DNA of 64,000 nucleotides from Panacibacter microcysteis. GTDB lineage: Bacteria > Bacteroidota > Bacteroidia > Chitinophagales > Chitinophagaceae. Position 1 is the first letter of the stretch. The number at the start of each line of letters is the position of its first letter. The position numbers and the translations under genes are program-made. The notes under the pieces were generated by a model that was given only the letters and a program-made list of their open reading frames with translations, was not told where the DNA came from and ran no database searches. The stretch spans positions 248,001 through 312,000 of the forward strand of contig NZ_JADWYR010000001.1 in NCBI RefSeq assembly GCF_015831355.1, in the 5' to 3' direction. This document shows, piece after piece, positions 23,886-34,123 of the stretch.

Positions 23886-26800
23886 CTACCTTATCAACGT
23901 TACGTTACCCTTATAACTAAGCGGTGTACCATTTTCACAAACAATATCAATAACATAAATATAAACATCTGATGGCTGCGGCTTACCCTGGTAATTACCA
24001 TCCCAGCCGCCATCCTGCGTTTGATTATTTGCTGCAAAATTCCATTTCTCAAACACCGCTACACCCCATCTGTTAAATACTTTCATCGATTTAATGCTGT
24101 ACAACCCTTTACCGCGTGGCAGGAATATTTCATTTACACCGTCGCGGTTTGGAGAGAAAGTATTTGGAATAAATACATTGGCATTATTGCACAACACATC
24201 AATGGTTATTTGATCGGTGGCGGTACAACCCCAGTTATTTATACCGGTACCTATATAAGTTGTTTTGGTTTTGGGAGAGGCCACCGGCTGCGCTGATACA
24301 GGTGTTTGTAAACCTGTCGGCGGCTCCCACTTCCAGGAAATTACATCCGGAGAACTGGTAGTGGTGATGGTATACTGAGAACCTGCATTAAGCGTAACAA
24401 AACTATCTTTTATAGAGAAGACAGGCAACGGCGCTACTTCTATATATACCTGCTGTGTATCGGCGAAACACCCAACATTATCACTACCTGTCACAGTGTA
24501 TAAAGTACTTACAGAGGGCGTAGCTACAGGATTGCTGATACCTGGATTGCTTAAGCCTGTTGGCGGCTGCCATTGATATCTGTCAGCACCACTCGCGGCC
24601 AGTTGTATAAAACTACCGGTACATAATGTATCGCTGTTGGTTGACAATACGAGCCTGGTAGGCAATACCACGTTTACCACAACCGAGTCTGATGCCTGGC
24701 AACCAAAAGCATCGGCGCCGGTTACATAATAGGTAGTAGTTGCCGAAGGACCGGCCAACGGGTTTGTACAATTTGTGCAACTCAATGAAGCATTTGGAAC
24801 CCACACATAGCTTGCCGCACCCGATGGACTAAGGGTTGCAAATGTGTTTACACATATAGACGTATCTACACCGGCGTTTACCGCAGGTAGTCCAAGTATT
24901 GTGAGGCTTTTTGACACTGTATCTGCACAACCGGTTACATCTGCAGTAGCTGTTACACTTACTGTATATACACCCGGTGCGGTATATGTATAGCTGAATG
25001 ACGGCGTGTTGTATTGATTGCCATTGCCAATATTCCAAAGCCATTGCAAGGTTTCTGGAATTGCAGCCGTATCTGTTACGCCGAAAAGAACTTCACTGTT
25101 CACGCAGGCAGAATCAGTTACGCTGAGTACAAGTTTGGGCGCTTTATTTATGTCAACCTGTATTGGCAAAGTATAGGTTGAAATACATCCTGCTACGGAA
25201 GTAACCGTTTGGGTAACGAGGTAATCTCCTGATGCCTTATAATAATGGCCCGGGCTTACAACACCGGAAGTATTTCCATCACCAAAATTCCATACTACGC
25301 TTGCTAATGGATCTAATGAAACATAAGACGAATCGGTAAATAAAACCAGCGACGAATCACAACCAATACTGCCCTGGAAGTAAAACTTGGGTTTTACACC
25401 AAGTATTTTCGCTGTATCTGAAGACTCTATTGCAACCGTACAACCGCTGGAATCTTCCAGCAGCAGCCTGGGTACGAATATACCCGGAGTTGTATAAGTA
25501 TAAGAAGTGCTGTCAGGTATTGTTTTCTTTACCGCACCATCACCAAAATCCCATATATATGCCACGGTACTTGTTGCAGTAGCTTTAAAATTTACAGCAT
25601 GAGGAAAACAGCCATCATTATTGGTGAATTGAAATGTACCATACGGACCTTTTAACTCAACATTGCGGTAGGCGGTATCGTAGCATGTACCATAACCCTG
25701 GGCAACCAACATTATTTTGTATGGACCCGGTACTGTGTATAAATGGAATGGATCATCCAGAGTTGATGTACCGCCGTCTCCAAAATCCCAGTTTAGCGTA
25801 CTGTAGTTTTGAGACTGGCTGGTAGTCTGAACAGGCAATGTACAACGAGAAGCAGAATCTGAGATTGTAAATGCGGCTATAGGATTAGAAATGGTGACAG
25901 AAGCTGGTTTAACCATCGAATCCATACAACCGTACACATCTGTTACTTTAAGTTTAACGGTGTAGATGCCTTCATTCTGGTATCTGTGCACGGGCGACTG
26001 CTGTGCAGAAGTAGTACCGTCACCGAAATCCCACGTATACTGCAACGACAAACCGGCCGATGAATCCACAAATACCACATCATTAGAGGTACACTTTAAA
26101 GTGTCGGCAATGGAAAAAATAGCATAGGGCTTGCCAATTATTACAGACGCAGCTTTAAGCACACTGTCATAGCAACCATCAGCGTCATAGACTTTTAATT
26201 GTACCGCATACGTTCCGGAATCAGCATAAGTATGTTGAAAAGGCTGACTGTTAAAAGTAGCGGTGTTACCATCGCCAAAATTCCAATCCCAACGTGTAAG
26301 TGCTGCCGTATTTGGTATTGACAAATCTGTAAACGTAAACAAAGAACCTGCGCAGGTTCCTGCTGCATTGGAAAAATCTGCTTTAGGCCCTTTGATAACA
26401 ATCGGTGTTTCCGAAAAAATGGTATCGTAGCAGCCGTTGATATAGCTTACGATCATTCTTGTGTTGAATGTTGCAGCACTGTCAAAGCGATGGATAATTG
26501 TGTCGTTGTTAACACTAAAAACGGTGGTAATGCCATCGCCAAAAATCCATCTTATACCCGTAACGTTCGCCATATTAAGATTGCCTGCCGAGAATTCAAT
26601 ATCGTTATACTTACAGGCTTTACCTGTTAAAGGACGTGCTTTAAATTTAGGCTGCTCATCAATCACCAAAATAGTATTGGAAAGCGTATCAGAACAACCT
26701 GCATTCTTTACGATCAATGTAGCTGTGTATGTTCCAGGTGTTGTGTATGTGTGCGATGGGCTGGGTATTGTTGATGTTGAGCCATCACCAAAATCCCAGT

Positions 26801-28727
26801 TCCAGCTTTGTGGAGCTATCGAATTGTCCTGGAAATCCTTTATGTATGGCAAAGCACAGCTTTCATTGGTTGTAAACGCGGCAACGGGCGGGTCGATGTT
26901 AATGTAGTTCAGTCTTTCCAACGTATCACTACAACCATTCGAAGCCACAATAAGCACTACAGAAAAGTTACCTGTATCTCTGTAATGATGTATAGGGTTT
27001 TGGCTGGAGCTTGCATAGCCATCTCCGAAAAGCCACGTCCATGTATCCACATTACCAATGCTTTCATCCCTGAAATGTATACTATCAGATGCACAACCGC
27101 TTACAGGAGTGGCGTTAAAGGCAGCAACCGGTTTTGGAGAGAGATCAACTGCAGATGGTAAAGTGTATGTAGCGGTACAACCACTGACAGTGGTTACAGT
27201 TAGTGTTACATTGAATGTTCCGGTATTCTGGTATGTATGCGTAGGAGCCTGCTGGCCGGATGTAGCACCGTCTCCAAAACTCCAGAGGTATGTATCAATC
27301 TTCTCCGGGCTGGTAATGATGGCCTTGAATGGAACAGTTGCGGGTGCACAGCCTAAAAATGGTAAATTCGAAAACCCTGTTATTTTTGGCTGATTGATAC
27401 GTACATAGTTCGTTCTTGTGATAGTGTGACTACAACCGCCTGCACTTGTTGCTGTTAGTTTAACAGTAAAGTTACCGCTAATGGTATAAGTATGTTGCGG
27501 TGCAAATTCGGTTGATGTTGAGCCGTCTCCAAAATCCCACAGGTATCCTGCTGCCCCGGCAGAAGTATTGTTAAATGCCACCGTTAAAGGTGCCGTACAC
27601 GATGTAAGTACTGATGCAGAGTTAAAAGCCGCAACCGGCTTGCCTGTTACATTTACCGTTTTGGTCACAATACTTGTACATCCTCCAAAATTTGCAGTAT
27701 AGGTAACTGTGTAAGTACCAAGGGTAGTGTATGTATGCGTAACGCTCAAGCCGGTACCTGTTGTGCCATCGCCAAAATCCCAGGTGGCTGAAACTGCAAC
27801 AGGGCTGGATGAGTCCTGCATAACCGCCGGCTCGTTTATACAAATTCCCTGCGGTATGGAAAAATTGGCCGAAACGTTACCTATTGAAATAGGGTGGGTA
27901 ACGGTATCAGCGCAACCAGTGCCGTTGTTTGCAATCAGCCGCACATTAAACGTTCCCGGCGTGGTGTATGTCTGCGATGGATTAGTAGCCGCAGATGTTG
28001 CGCCATTGCCAAAATCCCATGCATAAGTGAGTGGCGATGCAGAAACCGATTTATTTGTAAAATTAACCAGCGTTGGCGGGCGGCAAATGTTAGTATAATT
28101 ATAATCAAAATCTGCATGCACAGAGTCTGAAGGGTTAACAATGGCTGGTTTTATTACAGATTGCTGACAACCAAAACTATTTACCAGGAATAAACTGACA
28201 TTGAATGTGCCGGCCGATATGTATGTATGGGCAGGGCTTTGGTCAATTGATGAAGTTCCATCACCAAAATCCCACACCCAGCTTTGAATGGTACCACTTC
28301 CAGGGTCACTGGAATCTACAAAATTTACATCCAGGGGTATACAACCTGTTGCCGGCGAAACGCTAAACTTAGGTGTCGGCTTTGCGTAAACCGTTATATA
28401 ATTTGTTTTGATTATTGAATCTTCCCCGCCTGCACCTCGTATACGAAGCTTTACTGTATAAGTACCCGGTGTAGAATAGATTGTACTGGGGTTGTCAATC
28501 GTTGATCTTACACCATTACCAAGGTCCCACAGCCATTGTGATGGAGCGCCTGACGATGCGTCTGTAAATTTTACCAGCAGAGGGCTACAGCCCGTAGTAA
28601 CCGAAGCATTAAAATCTGCAGTTACCTGCGAAAAAACAACTACACATGAAAAAACCGCTATTACCAGCAGTGTAAGACGCCTGAACAAAAAAATACGATG
28701 CTGCCACAATGTGCAAATTGAGATCAT
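23886..28727 (-). CDS. giant PKD-repeat surface protein with gliding-motility (type B) C-terminal domain
   Basis: 1613 residues. The signal peptide ends VVVFSQVTADF; about 15 PKD-type beta-sandwich repeats follow, recognised by recurring WDFGDG or variants, each followed by HxY and GxFxV strands; then several Ig-like segments with GADAFGCQASDSV-type Cys pairs. The last 90 residues, NVFIPNTFSPNRDGVNEIF through FNRWGVAVFEKW and YIYVIDIVCENG, form the CHU_C/gliding-motility-associated CTD. It should be exported by the T9SS and held at the surface by the PorP/SprF protein encoded next. A role in adhesion or gliding is inferred. Confidence 0.92.
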   Translation of the reverse strand: MISICTLWQHRIFLFRRLTLLVIAVFSCVVVFSQVTADFNASVTTGCSPLLVKFTDASSGAPSQWLWDLGNGVRSTIDNPSTIYSTPGTYTVKLRIRGAGGEDSIIKTNYITVYAKPTPKFSVSPATGCIPLDVNFVDSSDPGSGTIQSWVWDFGDGTSSIDQSPAHTYISAGTFNVSLFLVNSFGCQQSVIKPAIVNPSDSVHADFDYNYTNICRPPTLVNFTNKSVSASPLTYAWDFGNGATSAATNPSQTYTTPGTFNVRLIANNGTGCADTVTHPISIGNVSANFSIPQGICINEPAVMQDSSSPVAVSATWDFGDGTTGTGLSVTHTYTTLGTYTVTYTANFGGCTSIVTKTVNVTGKPVAAFNSASVLTSCTAPLTVAFNNTSAGAAGYLWDFGDGSTSTEFAPQHTYTISGNFTVKLTATSAGGCSHTITRTNYVRINQPKITGFSNLPFLGCAPATVPFKAIITSPEKIDTYLWSFGDGATSGQQAPTHTYQNTGTFNVTLTVTTVSGCTATYTLPSAVDLSPKPVAAFNATPVSGCASDSIHFRDESIGNVDTWTWLFGDGYASSSQNPIHHYRDTGNFSVVLIVASNGCSDTLERLNYINIDPPVAAFTTNESCALPYIKDFQDNSIAPQSWNWDFGDGSTSTIPSPSHTYTTPGTYTATLIVKNAGCSDTLSNTILVIDEQPKFKARPLTGKACKYNDIEFSAGNLNMANVTGIRWIFGDGITTVFSVNNDTIIHRFDSAATFNTRMIVSYINGCYDTIFSETPIVIKGPKADFSNAAGTCAGSLFTFTDLSIPNTAALTRWDWNFGDGNTATFNSQPFQHTYADSGTYAVQLKVYDADGCYDSVLKAASVIIGKPYAIFSIADTLKCTSNDVVFVDSSAGLSLQYTWDFGDGTTSAQQSPVHRYQNEGIYTVKLKVTDVYGCMDSMVKPASVTISNPIAAFTISDSASRCTLPVQTTSQSQNYSTLNWDFGDGGTSTLDDPFHLYTVPGPYKIMLVAQGYGTCYDTAYRNVELKGPYGTFQFTNNDGCFPHAVNFKATATSTVAYIWDFGDGAVKKTIPDSTSYTYTTPGIFVPRLLLEDSSGCTVAIESSDTAKILGVKPKFYFQGSIGCDSSLVLFTDSSYVSLDPLASVVWNFGDGNTSGVVSPGHYYKASGDYLVTQTVTSVAGCISTYTLPIQVDINKAPKLVLSVTDSACVNSEVLFGVTDTAAIPETLQWLWNIGNGNQYNTPSFSYTYTAPGVYTVSVTATADVTGCADTVSKSLTILGLPAVNAGVDTSICVNTFATLSPSGAASYVWVPNASLSCTNCTNPLAGPSATTTYYVTGADAFGCQASDSVVVNVVLPTRLVLSTNSDTLCTGSFIQLAASGADRYQWQPPTGLSNPGISNPVATPSVSTLYTVTGSDNVGCFADTQQVYIEVAPLPVFSIKDSFVTLNAGSQYTITTTSSPDVISWKWEPPTGLQTPVSAQPVASPKTKTTYIGTGINNWGCTATDQITIDVLCNNANVFIPNTFSPNRDGVNEIFLPRGKGLYSIKSMKVFNRWGVAVFEKWNFAANNQTQDGGWDGNYQGKPQPSDVYIYVIDIVCENGTPLSYKGNVTLIR

Positions 28728-29004
28728 AAGCTTCTACTGGTCTTCAAACTTTTAAAACAGTTAACCCGGTGTTTTTTAGAGTGTTTATTACCACACACCC
28801 ACGCCTCTTGCACAGTAACGAAAGACTACCTGCTTCCTGCAATACCTGCTGCGTGTAATATTTTATAATGGGTATTTTCCATGCGGAACTTAAAACCGCA
28901 TCATTCTTCACCAACTGGTTTAGAAAACGCTAAAAAACTATAAACGCTGTACGGAATTTAATATTTCGCCTGATAAAGCTTTTTTTGTCCGTTTCAGACA
29001 TTTT
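28728..29004. other. intergenic region upstream of the PKD gene
   Basis: No ORF, tRNA or strong hairpin seen. It should contain the promoter for the PKD gene. A repeat copy follows at 29005, then another 200 bp without recognisable features to 29291. Confidence 0.55.
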
Positions 29005-29085
29005 TGCCGCATGTTATTCTGCAGTACAAGAGTGCGACGCAACGAAGATGATAAAGGCTTTGCAGCCGGGTACACACCTAAAAGG
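29005..29085 (+). repeat. GTACAAGAG-family intergenic repeat
   Basis: The core is exact at 29024-29043. The 3' end GCAGCCGGGTACACACC is close to consensus; the 5' half is short or decayed. Confidence 0.88.
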
Positions 29086-29291
29086 GCAATACTCATAAAA
29101 GACAGAATTTATACGGTTTAATGGCTGACTTGTGCTCTTAAGCTATCTACAACAACGCGGTAAAGTTAAGGGCATTTTAAGTTTTTTTTCAAGTTCCGGG
29201 CACCGTATTTTCAACATCATTAAAATCTGAAACATCAACAATGTCTCCAGATACGAATAAACTGCTGTAACAGATTCGGTTAACACAAAAT

Positions 29292-29948
29292 CTACAACAA
29301 CATTTCTTTTACATCATCTGCCACACGTATGCGTCCTTTTGTTTTGGCAATGACTTCTTCTACCGTTACGCCGGGCGCAGTTTCTGTCAATAAAAATCCA
29401 TCTGGCGTAATCTCCAGTACGGCAAGTTCGGTTACTACTTTTTTAACGCACTTTACACCGGTAAGCGGCAAAGAGCATTCCCGAAGCAGCTTACTCTCGC
29501 CTTTAGGGTTTGTATGTTGCATGGCAACAATAATATTTTTTGCACTCGCCACAAGATCCATTGCACCACCCATGCCTTTCACCATTTTGCCGGGGATCTT
29601 CCAGTTGGCAATATCACCCGAATCGCTCACCTCCATTGCTCCCAATACCGTAAGATCAATTTTCCCGGCTCTTATCATGCCAAAACTCTCCGCACTGTCA
29701 AAGAATACACCACCCGGAATAACTGTTACGGTTTCTTTGCCCGCATTAATCAGGTCTGCATCAATTTCATCTGCCGTAGGGTACGGCCCCATACCGAGCA
29801 TCCCGTTCTCACTTTGCAAAATAACCGTCATTCCCTGCGGAATAAAATTGGCCACGAGCGTTGGAATACCAATACCAAGATTTACATACATCCCGTCTTC
29901 AAGTTCCTGCGCAATTCTTTTAGCAATGCCAAATTTATCGAGTGCCAT
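29292..29948 (-). CDS. scoB: 3-oxoacid CoA-transferase subunit B
   Basis: A 218-residue beta subunit of a heteromeric acetoacetate/succinyl-CoA transferase. [17 protein letters not shown] opens the domain and [12 protein letters not shown] holds the catalytic Glu; [19 protein letters not shown] and [18 protein letters not shown] are typical. The A subunit usually lies immediately adjacent, but the upstream neighbour here is a divergent cupin gene, so the pair is split. The start at 29948 excludes a 28-codon open extension without homology. Confidence 0.93.
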   Translation of the reverse strand: MALDKFGIAKRIAQELEDGMYVNLGIGIPTLVANFIPQGMTVILQSENGMLGMGPYPTADEIDADLINAGKETVTVIPGGVFFDSAESFGMIRAGKIDLTVLGAMEVSDSGDIANWKIPGKMVKGMGGAMDLVASAKNIIVAMQHTNPKGESKLLRECSLPLTGVKCVKKVVTELAVLEITPDGFLLTETAPGVTVEEVIAKTKGRIRVADDVKEMLL

Positions 29949-30061
29949 AGTGCAACATTTTATCGTTAGATATTGTGTTGTAAATGTACTCCTGTATGTG
30001 TAGCCGCCAAAATGAAAAACGTAATTGAACATTACAGGTTATCTATTACAGGCATTATTTT

Positions 30062-30160
30062 TTGTATGTCAGCTGCATTACTACTATCACCGCCTGTTGC
30101 GTCGCACACTTTAACTGCAACAATACAATTGGGCAGTAGCACAACCGGTCTCTGTACACA
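30062..30160 (-). repeat. intergenic repeat, diverged GTACAAGAG copy
   Basis: GTTGCGTCGCACACTTTAAC at 30096-30115 and an ATAGTAGTAATGCAGC 3' segment shared with copies at 51,800 and 55,480. It lies between the divergent scoB and cupin genes. Confidence 0.8.
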
Positions 30161-30202
30161 TAACCATACGCAATAAAAACCTTTTGATCATTATATTTAC
30201 GC

Positions 30203-30718
30203 ATGCATAACCAGGCTATAAACGCAGCTGCATTAATAGCTGCATACAATATGCTTCCACATCCTGAAGGAGGCTTCTACAAAGAAACATACAGGTCTTT
30301 CGAAACAGTGGACAAAGCTGCTCTGCCAGCGCGGTTTAAAGGAGACCGGAGTTTTTCGACCGCTATTTATTTTTTGCTGCAACAGGAAAACTTTTCGGCA
30401 TTTCATCGTATTCAAAGTGATGAATGCTGGCATTTTTATGCCGGTGATTGCCTGCTTATTCATGTTATAGATGTAAACGGACAACTGACCACCACAAGGC
30501 TTGGCTGTAGTGTTTTAAATGGGGAGCTATTCCAGTTTGTTGTACCGGCGGGTTGCTGGTTTGCATCTGAGCCGGCAGCAGAAAGCAGTTTTTGCTTTGT
30601 GGGTTGTACGGTCTCCCCGGGTTTTGATTTTGAAGATTTTGAACTTGCCGGCAGGAACAAGCTTGTAACACAATACCCGCAACACGCAGCCATTATTAAC
30701 AGGCTTACCCGTGTATAG
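30203..30718 (+). CDS. cupin family protein (DUF985 type)
   Basis: A 171-residue cupin fold protein. LPHPEGGFYKETYRS, STAIYFLLQQENFSAFHRIQSDECWHFYAGD and VPAGCWFASE match the DUF985/cupin_5 family; the His/Glu/His residues suggest a metal site. Enzymatic function is uncertain (related proteins have been compared with sugar epimerases). Its last 14 bp overlap the convergent downstream gene. Confidence 0.87.
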   Translation: MHNQAINAAALIAAYNMLPHPEGGFYKETYRSFETVDKAALPARFKGDRSFSTAIYFLLQQENFSAFHRIQSDECWHFYAGDCLLIHVIDVNGQLTTTRLGCSVLNGELFQFVVPAGCWFASEPAAESSFCFVGCTVSPGFDFEDFELAGRNKLVTQYPQHAAIINRLTRV

Positions 30719-31124
30719 ATTTGTGTTGCATTACAAAAGCGGTTGTAATAATATTTTTTTTCTGGCTTTCCCGTTCGCGTTGTATGCGAATGATCCATGC
30801 ACCAATAATGCATAACAACAATATAATGATTGCTGCAACTACAACCCAGGTAAGGTTTTTAATAGCTCTTTTCTTTTTTCTTTCCTTTGGTACTTCCAGT
30901 TGCTGGTGCAGCTTTTTATTAAGTTGCGATACATAATCTTCCAGCCTGGCATTAGAAGAAAAATCCTGTAAACCTTCTACAGCATCATTCATAAAATCAT
31001 CATCAGCCATTTGCTTTTCCACAGCATGAATATCACTGGCATCAGCATTACCTGCAAGATACCTGCGTAACTGATCTTCATTCAACTGATCATCGTTGGC
31101 TAATATGTTTCCAAGGTCTGCCAT
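30705..31124 (-). CDS. single-pass membrane protein coupled to an ECF sigma factor (possible anti-sigma)
   Basis: 139 residues: an acidic N-terminal region with LNEDQLRRYLAGNADASDIHAVEKQM, a basic KKKR motif, one membrane helix (VVVAAIIILLLCIIGAWII), and a short tail. The start overlaps the sigma stop by one base (TAATG), indicating translational coupling. Position and topology suggest an anti-sigma factor with a cytoplasmic N-terminus, but there is no recognisable zinc-binding anti-sigma motif. Confidence 0.7.
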   Translation of the reverse strand: MADLGNILANDDQLNEDQLRRYLAGNADASDIHAVEKQMADDDFMNDAVEGLQDFSSNARLEDYVSQLNKKLHQQLEVPKERKKKRAIKNLTWVVVAAIIILLLCIIGAWIIRIQRERESQKKNIITTAFVMQHKSIHG

Positions 31125-31690
31125 TATTGATTCATCTTTCTTTCTACAAGTATTTTCAGGTTTCGTTTGCCGTTTTGTATATAGCTCTTCACCTGCATAA
31201 GGGTAAAGCCGGTAACAGAGGCAATCTCGTTATAACTTTTCTTTTGCAGGTAAAATAAAGTTACACATGTTTTCTGCTCTTCGGTAAGTTCTTCCAGAGA
31301 ATCGCCGATGTGATTTAGTATGGCATCCTTTTCCTGTAAGGTTACTGCATCTGTTGTTTCAGCTGCTATGGGCATATGATCCTGTATCTCTTTTATTAAC
31401 CTGCCACTTTTGTCTCTCAGCTTCATCAGGCAATGATTGCGTGCAACCATGTATAACCAGCTCTTAAAATAATCCACCTTATATTTCTGTAATTCAGTAA
31501 TTACTTTCAGGAATATTTGTTGTACCGCGTCTTTTGCTTCTTCTTCATTCTTCAGGTACTTCATACATACACCAAGCAACAACATGGTATAGCGCTCCAG
31601 CAATACACCAAGCAACTGGTTGTTTTGCTCTGCATAATAGCGGTCGAGCAATTGCTGATCGGTGATATTTGTGTATGCGTTCTTGTTCAC
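31124..31690 (-). CDS. ECF-type RNA polymerase sigma factor
   Basis: 188 residues. Region 2 includes DAVQQIFLKVITELQKYKVDYFKSWLYMVARNHC; region 4 has EEQKTCVTLFYLQKKSYNEIASVTGFTLMQVKSYIQNGKRNLK, a helix-turn-helix for -35 recognition. It directs a subset of promoters, probably under control of the cotranscribed membrane protein. There is no adjacent FecR or TonB receptor, so it is not a typical polysaccharide-sensing sigma. Confidence 0.93.
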   Translation of the reverse strand: MNKNAYTNITDQQLLDRYYAEQNNQLLGVLLERYTMLLLGVCMKYLKNEEEAKDAVQQIFLKVITELQKYKVDYFKSWLYMVARNHCLMKLRDKSGRLIKEIQDHMPIAAETTDAVTLQEKDAILNHIGDSLEELTEEQKTCVTLFYLQKKSYNEIASVTGFTLMQVKSYIQNGKRNLKILVERKMNQ

Positions 31691-31849
31691 GCCTTTAAAA
31701 TAATGCTTTTATACTACCAGATGCAGGTATTTATAATTTCCATAACAGCACCCTTTAAATTTTAGCTGCAAGGCAATAGGCGTTAAATTGCCAGGCTATG
31801 ATTTTATAGTATGTTATTAGCAGCCATATTGTAAACGAGACGGTGATGT

Positions 31850-31960
31850 ATGCAGCCAGGCTGTGCCCGTTGCTGCATAGAGCGCTTGCAGTACAAGAGT
31901 GCGACGCAACAACAGCCTGATGCATGTTCTGCAGCCGGGTACATAATATTTCGTGTATAA
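31850..31960 (+). repeat. GTACAAGAG-family intergenic repeat
   Basis: The core is exact at 31891-31910; GTTGCTGCATAGAGCG upstream and GCAGCCGGGTACATAATATT downstream make this one of the copies closest to consensus. It lies directly before the glgP terminator. Confidence 0.92.
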
Positions 31961-31989
31961 AAAAAATCCCGCCAGTTTCCTGGCGGGAT
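31960..31989 (-). terminator. glgP terminator
   Basis: A 10-bp stem ATCCCGCCAG / CTGGCGGGAT with a 4-nt loop; the minus strand continues into TTTTTT. Confidence 0.92.
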
Positions 31990-32011
31990 CTGATTTGACA
32001 TACACAGTATG

Positions 32012-33667
32012 TTATTGATACATCAGTTCATAATACTCGTGGGCCATACGATTACTGTCAAACTGGAAGCGCACATCACGCATTCCGTTTTTCATGATCT
32101 GGCGCCAGGTATCGTAATTGTCATAGTATAATGGCAATACCTGGTTTTCGAGAATGTCGTACATTTTATCGAGATCGTATTGATCCTGTTCATGAACAGT
32201 CATGTTTTCATAGTCTGCTTTTGGCACTACAAAACCGTTGTGACCATGGTTGATAAACTCAGGTATCCAACCATCATCTGTTGAAAAGTTTACTGCACCG
32301 TTCATGGCTGCAGTCATACCACTTGTGCCCGAAGCTTCGCGGGGGACACGTGGGTTATTGAGCCATATATCTGCTGCCTGCTTCAAACGTTTGCTCAGCC
32401 ACAATTCATACCCGATTAATACAGCCATATTTTTGTAATTCTTACTAAGGTGTACCAGGCTGTTGAACTGTGAAATGGCAGGATAATCTAACGGGTAAGG
32501 CTTGCCTGCCCAGATGATCTGCACAGGGTATTTCTTATTGTTCATAAGTGCTTCAAACCTTTCTTTGTTGTGGGTAATCATGTCTGCACGTTTATAACCT
32601 GCAAACCTGCGTGCCCATACAATAGTGAGGATATTTGGATCAAACAGTTTTCCTGTCTGGTCTGCAATCACATTATTGAATGCCCTTCTTTTGAGGTATT
32701 TCTTCCTGTCATCGTAGGCCCAGTCATTCCCTTCTTCCATGGCACGATAAGACTGCTTATCTGCCCAGTAGCGCCAGTTTTGCGCATTGGTAATAGAAAT
32801 GATCGGGCATATACCGGTGTACTTACCCCACATCTCCCTCGACACATGACCATGGAGCTGCGATACGCCGTTGGCAATTTTTGCAAAACGCAATGCTACG
32901 AGTGAGTGGTTAAACTGGTCATCTGTTAAGCCGGTAAGTCTTCGTACTTCATCTATGCTGAGACCGCAGAAATAACTCATCTTATGGCAGAGGTAAATGT
33001 CATGTTTTTCGTTGCCGGCTTCTTCCGGTGTGTGGGTAGTAAACACAAGGTGTTTGCGTACCATATCCACGCTTTTGAATTTATTGAGCAGGTAAAAAAC
33101 AGAAGATATACCATGCGCTTCATTAAGATGATAAAAATCGGGAGCAAAACCCAACTCATCTACCAGTTTTGCGCCGCCTACACCCAGCAGTATAAACTGG
33201 GCAACTTTTGTTGCTACGTTTGCATCGTACAACCGGTGTGTAATGGTTTGAGACACGTAATCATTTTCCGGCAAATCTGTACTGAGCAGGAACATAGGTG
33301 CTGTGTTGAACGTCTCAGGGTTGAGGTAATATGCCTTTACCCAAACAGGATGTTCATGTATCAATATCTGGAACTTGATTCCTGGATCTTCGAGAAAAGA
33401 ATATATTTTTTCCATCCAGGTGACCTGTAATGTCTGGTCCTGGTTGCGTGCCTGGTCGTAATAGCCGTATTTCCACAAAATGCCTATACCGATAAGATTC
33501 TGCTTTAGTTCATACGCACTACGCATGTGAGAACCAGCCAGGAAGCCAAGACCACCACTGTAAATCTTTAATGCATTGTGTACAGCAAACTCCATTGAGA
33601 AATAGGCAACACGTTTAGAATATTGCTCATCTACCTGGTAAGGAACCTGAAAACTTCTAAAATTCAT
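32012..33667 (-). CDS. glgP: alpha-glucan phosphorylase
   Basis: A 551-residue GT35 phosphorylase of the short type lacking the DUF3417 N-terminal extension; it releases glucose-1-phosphate from glycogen or maltodextrin. VAYFSMEFAVHNALKIYSGGLGFLAGSH begins the catalytic core, HLNEAHG is the active-site segment, IVWARRFAGYKRADMI and PREASGTSGMTAAMNGAVN surround the PLP-binding region. Monocistronic; other glycogen genes are not in the window. Confidence 0.92.
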   Translation of the reverse strand: MNFRSFQVPYQVDEQYSKRVAYFSMEFAVHNALKIYSGGLGFLAGSHMRSAYELKQNLIGIGILWKYGYYDQARNQDQTLQVTWMEKIYSFLEDPGIKFQILIHEHPVWVKAYYLNPETFNTAPMFLLSTDLPENDYVSQTITHRLYDANVATKVAQFILLGVGGAKLVDELGFAPDFYHLNEAHGISSVFYLLNKFKSVDMVRKHLVFTTHTPEEAGNEKHDIYLCHKMSYFCGLSIDEVRRLTGLTDDQFNHSLVALRFAKIANGVSQLHGHVSREMWGKYTGICPIISITNAQNWRYWADKQSYRAMEEGNDWAYDDRKKYLKRRAFNNVIADQTGKLFDPNILTIVWARRFAGYKRADMITHNKERFEALMNNKKYPVQIIWAGKPYPLDYPAISQFNSLVHLSKNYKNMAVLIGYELWLSKRLKQAADIWLNNPRVPREASGTSGMTAAMNGAVNFSTDDGWIPEFINHGHNGFVVPKADYENMTVHEQDQYDLDKMYDILENQVLPLYYDNYDTWRQIMKNGMRDVRFQFDSNRMAHEYYELMYQ

Positions 33668-34063
33668 GTCAATCGTTTTGGTGAAAAATGCGCCGCAATT
33701 TAGCTTTTATTATTTAAACCGTATTTCTTACACATTAAAATGCAATTAGCACTAAAGTAAGAACGTGATAATGCAGCTTTATGTTTGAAAACGGTGAATA
33801 AATATAGGGTACAAACGTTTGCAGTGGAGAAATTGTGTACGTAATATATAGCAGGTGTTTCTGACGTGCATCTTATATTGGAATTTTACAGAAGCGTGGT
33901 TAAGATACTATCATTGCTGAACGCCCTGAGATGTGTTGCATTGTGTGTGCTGATTATTGATAGATTTTGACCGTTGAGAAAACGTTATGAGCTTGCTGCA
34001 GCTTCTTGTAAACAGTAAGAGTGGCTATAAAAATAAATGGAGTGAGAAAGTCATTTTTTGCTG
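33668..34063. other. gene-free stretch upstream of glgP
   Basis: A/T-rich DNA with no credible ORF and no repeat copy. It should contain the glgP promoter; nothing else supported. Confidence 0.5.
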
Positions 34064-34123
34064 TTACCCCGCCCTTCAGGGCGGGGGAGGAAAACAACTC
34101 CTGATGGCTTTAGCCAAATTGCC
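34064..34123 (+). repeat. RAYT-linked hairpin repeat, copy 1
   Basis: CCCCGCCCTTCAGGGCGGGG (34067-34086) is a strong hairpin, followed by GGAGGAAAACAACTCC and GGCTTTAGCC hairpins. The 60-bp unit is identical, bar one base, to 34698-34757. Its right end overlaps the transposase stop codon, which lies inside the GGCTAAAGCC palindrome. Confidence 0.88.

Noticed and set aside
30705-31124. Classical zinc-binding anti-sigma factor
   Set aside because: No HxxxCxxC motif is visible; only position and topology support an anti-sigma role.
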